A stretch of 15,613 nt of DNA from positions 1 through 15,613 of the forward strand of contig QMUF01000019.1 in NCBI GenBank assembly GCA_003663525.1. The letters are read 5' to 3'. The notes under the pieces are model-generated. The model saw only the letters and a list, made by a program, of their open reading frames with translations. It did no database searches and was not told the DNA's origin. A program made the position numbers and the translations under genes. This DNA is from Thermococci archaeon (GTDB taxonomy: Archaea > Methanobacteriota_B > Thermococci > Thermococcales > Thermococcaceae). Positions 13,934-15,613 of this stretch are shown here, one piece after another; position 1 is the first letter of the stretch, and each line of letters starts with the position of its first letter.

Positions 13934-15223
13934 ATGATATCAAAAGAAGTCTGGGGTAGAATAATAAGGGACCACCTTGAGTGGGATGTTAAACTTGTTG
14001 AGCGAAGTATAAACTACAGTATACCTAAGATCCAAAGAGCTTTGGCAATCATTGGGCCACGAAGAGCTGGAAAAACTTATTTCATGTTCCAGATAATTAA
14101 AGAGCTTTTAAAACACGGGGTTAAGAAAGAAGAGACGATCTACATTAATTTGGAAGATCCCAGGATAATAGATACTAGTTTAGATGATTTATTAGGCCTC
14201 TTGGATGTCTATTACTCCCAATTTCCTGAAAATGTAAAGGGACATAACTACTTTTTCTTGGATGAAATCCAAACAGTTAAAAATTGGGAAAAGTTCGTGA
14301 GGTTCTTACTTGATAAAAATCAGCGGGTGATTGTTTCGGGTTCTTCCTCCAGGCTTTTCTCAAAAGAAATAGCAACTGAACTGAGGGGGAGGAGTATCCC
14401 TATAAAAGTTTATCCCTTTTCATTCAAAGAGATACTGATTTCTAATGGAATAAAGGTCGATAGATTCTACTCCACTTATGAGGAAGCTAAGATCAAGAAG
14501 CTACTTAGGCAATATCTCCGTTGGGGAGGTTATCCCGAGGTTATACTAGACTTTTCTTTGAGGAGAGCTATTCTTCAAGAGATAGTTGACCTAACGATTT
14601 ATAGGGATATTATTGAAAGGTGGAGGGTAACTAACATAAAAGCTTTGAGAGTCCTTTTCAAGATGCTTGCCTCCTCATCACATCTTTCTATTTCCAAGGC
14701 TTATAAAAACTTGAAGGGAATTGGTATCGAAGTTGGAAAAACAACGGTTGCAAATTATTTGGAGTACTTGGAGGACTCCTTGGTCTTTTATGTCCTCAAA
14801 CCTCTGGCGAAATCGTATAAGTTGCAGGAGTTGTATGGATTTAAACCATATTTGGTGGACAATGGACTGATGGCCGTTTTGGGTATTGAAGACGAGGGTA
14901 GATTACTGGAGAATTTGGTTTTTGTCGAACTTTTGAAGGCAGGTCTGGAGCCAAATAGAGATCTATTTTATTACAGGACAAGGGATAATAAAGAGGCGGA
15001 TTTTGTTCTAAAGGAAAAAGAGAGTGTAAGAGAAATACTTCAGGTTACCTATGAAATTAATAATACCAACTATGAAAGAGAAGTCTCCGCCTTAATCAGA
15101 GCATCGAGAGAGCTCAGTTGTAATAATCTTTTCATTATTACGTGGGATCAGGAGGATGTGATTAAAGAGAAAGGGAAGGAAATTAAGGTAGTACCTCTGT
15201 GGAAGTGGCTTCTTTCTATTTAG
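13934..15223 (+). CDS. Archaeal AAA ATPase with DUF4143 C-terminal domain
   Basis: The protein has 429 residues. The N-terminal P-loop domain has Walker A GPRRAGKT (41-48), Walker B YFFLDEIQ (Asp110-Glu111) and a sensor segment VSGSSSRLFSKEIATELRGR (134-153). Residues 200-310 form a helical/winged-helix part. The C-terminal DUF4143 region has a restriction-nuclease-like core, with Glu in LLENLVFVELL, Asp in NKEADFVLKE, and LQVTYE where the catalytic E-x-K would be, so the nuclease site looks incomplete. Cellular role of the family is unknown; copies are numerous and variable in archaea. It lacks a ribosome site and is probably leaderless. It is not an ABC-transporter ATPase, so it should not be read as the export motor of the neighbouring peptide genes. 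Confidence 0.88.
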   Translation: MISKEVWGRIIRDHLEWDVKLVERSINYSIPKIQRALAIIGPRRAGKTYFMFQIIKELLKHGVKKEETIYINLEDPRIIDTSLDDLLGLLDVYYSQFPENVKGHNYFFLDEIQTVKNWEKFVRFLLDKNQRVIVSGSSSRLFSKEIATELRGRSIPIKVYPFSFKEILISNGIKVDRFYSTYEEAKIKKLLRQYLRWGGYPEVILDFSLRRAILQEIVDLTIYRDIIERWRVTNIKALRVLFKMLASSSHLSISKAYKNLKGIGIEVGKTTVANYLEYLEDSLVFYVLKPLAKSYKLQELYGFKPYLVDNGLMAVLGIEDEGRLLENLVFVELLKAGLEPNRDLFYYRTRDNKEADFVLKEKESVREILQVTYEINNTNYEREVSALIRASRELSCNNLFIITWDQEDVIKEKGKEIKVVPLWKWLLSI

Positions 15224-15285
15224 TGGGCGTTATTGTAATTTGAACAATTTTTACCTTTTTGTTTGTGTTGTTGGCAGTTGTCCAG
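15224..15285. other. Short spacer with T-runs after the ATPase gene
   Basis: No coding potential is visible. It has T runs (ATTTTTACCTTTTTG, about 15248-15262) suited to end the ATPase transcript before the second promoter-leader copy begins. Confidence 0.4.
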
Positions 15286-15438
15286 CTCTTATTCAAGGTT
15301 AAGGGAGTAGTAATCAATTTTCATTCAAAAAACTTTTTATTGTAGTTTTTGAATTATAATTATTGGTGGTAACCAATGTGGAGGAAAGCACTTGCTTTGG
15401 GGTTAATGTTGATGGCTTTAGGAGTTGTGGTTGGAGGA
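15286..15438 (+). repeat. Promoter-plus-leader direct repeat, copy B
   Basis: This is the partner of 12582-12734, gap-free. It carries the same TATA element (15334-15340), the same GGTGGTAACC ribosome region (15365-15374) and near-identical first 21 codons. Several codon differences are silent (for example GGT/GGG, TTA/TTG, GCG/GCT), suggesting the leader protein sequence is under selection. Confidence 0.85.
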
Positions 15439-15613
15439 GCTGTTGGAGAGGGGAGGTTTTCAGCGTATCTAAGTAGGAAATATCAGAAAAAAGCTGATTA
15501 TTATTGGGATAAATATGAAAAGGCATTAGCTGAAGGGAACACTGCAAAAGCTGAATATTACCGCGCAAAAGCTGAGAGATATCAGAGAACAGCAGATAAA
15601 TATTTTGACGTTG
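15376..15613 (+). CDS. Second leader-family protein with Tyr-rich heptad helix (cut by window edge)
   Basis: The first 79 codons are in the window. Residues 1-21 match the glycine-zipper peptide except at positions 11 and 15, and LSRKY at 32-36 aligns with LTKKY at the same positions, so the two share a 36-residue N-terminal module. After that this protein is hydrophilic: repeated seven-residue units with pattern x-A-(D/E)-x-Tyr-x-x (KADYYWD, KAEYYRA, KAERYQR, TADKYFD), predicted as a long amphipathic helix. No family is recognised. The C-terminus, which might carry its own hydrophobic segment, is outside the window. Confidence 0.75.
   Translation, partial: MWRKALALGLMLMALGVVVGGAVGEGRFSAYLSRKYQKKADYYWDKYEKALAEGNTAKAEYYRAKAERYQRTADKYFDV

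Noticed and set aside
13934..15223. Export ATPase of the peptide cluster
   Set aside because: The protein has DUF4143 architecture, lacks the ABC signature motif and has its own operator-controlled promoter.
15314..15568. 84-codon minus-strand frame near the window end
   Set aside because: It is antisense to the leader copy B promoter and gene; low-complexity Leu/Gln/Thr-rich translation without features.
1..15613. CRISPR array, insertion sequence or phage genes
   Set aside because: No regularly spaced short repeats, transposase motifs, terminal inverted repeats or phage structural genes were found on reading both strands.

Overview
The window looks like chromosome of a hyperthermophilic archaeon of the order Thermococcales (Pyrococcus/Thermococcus type). 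The grounds are the AT-rich TATA boxes with short or absent leaders, GGTG/GGAGG ribosome sites, AGA/AGG-rich coding, tRNA genes with encoded CCA, and the protein families present (IGHMBP2-type helicase, CcdA/thioredoxin pair, broad-specificity amino-acid racemase type class III aminotransferase, DUF4143 ATPase). The species cannot be fixed from the sequence alone.

Region 1 (1-3.8 kb) holds, on the minus strand, the start of an unknown gene at the edge, then a FabG-like short-chain dehydrogenase broken by a -1 frameshift near its C-terminus. A divergent PEBP-family lipoprotein follows, with a second strong internal start. Next on the minus strand are a small SemiSWEET/PQ-loop membrane protein, a helical-repeat protein, and a two-gene redox unit (CcdA-like membrane protein plus thioredoxin-like lipoprotein).

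Region 2 (3.8-8.8 kb, mostly plus strand) has a CBS-pair protein overlapping a CPA2 cation/proton antiporter. After it lies a decayed Lrp/AsnC-type regulator on the minus strand, then a PLP-dependent class III enzyme and an MFS transporter. Region 3 (8.8-12.4 kb, minus strand) has a tRNA-Glu(CUC)/tRNA-Ile(GAU) pair followed directly by a superfamily-1 helicase, and upstream a secreted transglutaminase-like protein.

Region 4 (12.4 kb to the end, plus strand) is the unusual part. Two genes share nearly the same promoter and N-terminal leader (about 150 bp, gap-free, 2704 bp apart) but have different bodies. The first encodes a 102-residue peptide ending in an uninterrupted glycine zipper with Gly every fourth residue. 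It is followed by a 71-residue two-helix membrane protein whose C-terminus echoes that zipper, and by a SpoIIM/DUF95 membrane protein. The second copy starts a Tyr-rich heptad helix and runs off the window. Between them sits a DUF4143 ATPase whose TATA box is flanked symmetrically by two copies of the same palindrome. The combination of small hydrophobic peptide, tiny membrane protein and DUF95 protein resembles circular-bacteriocin loci. The parsimonious reading is an undescribed archaeal membrane-active peptide system, possibly with a variable-body leader family. That reading is inference; the repeats and motifs are directly visible.
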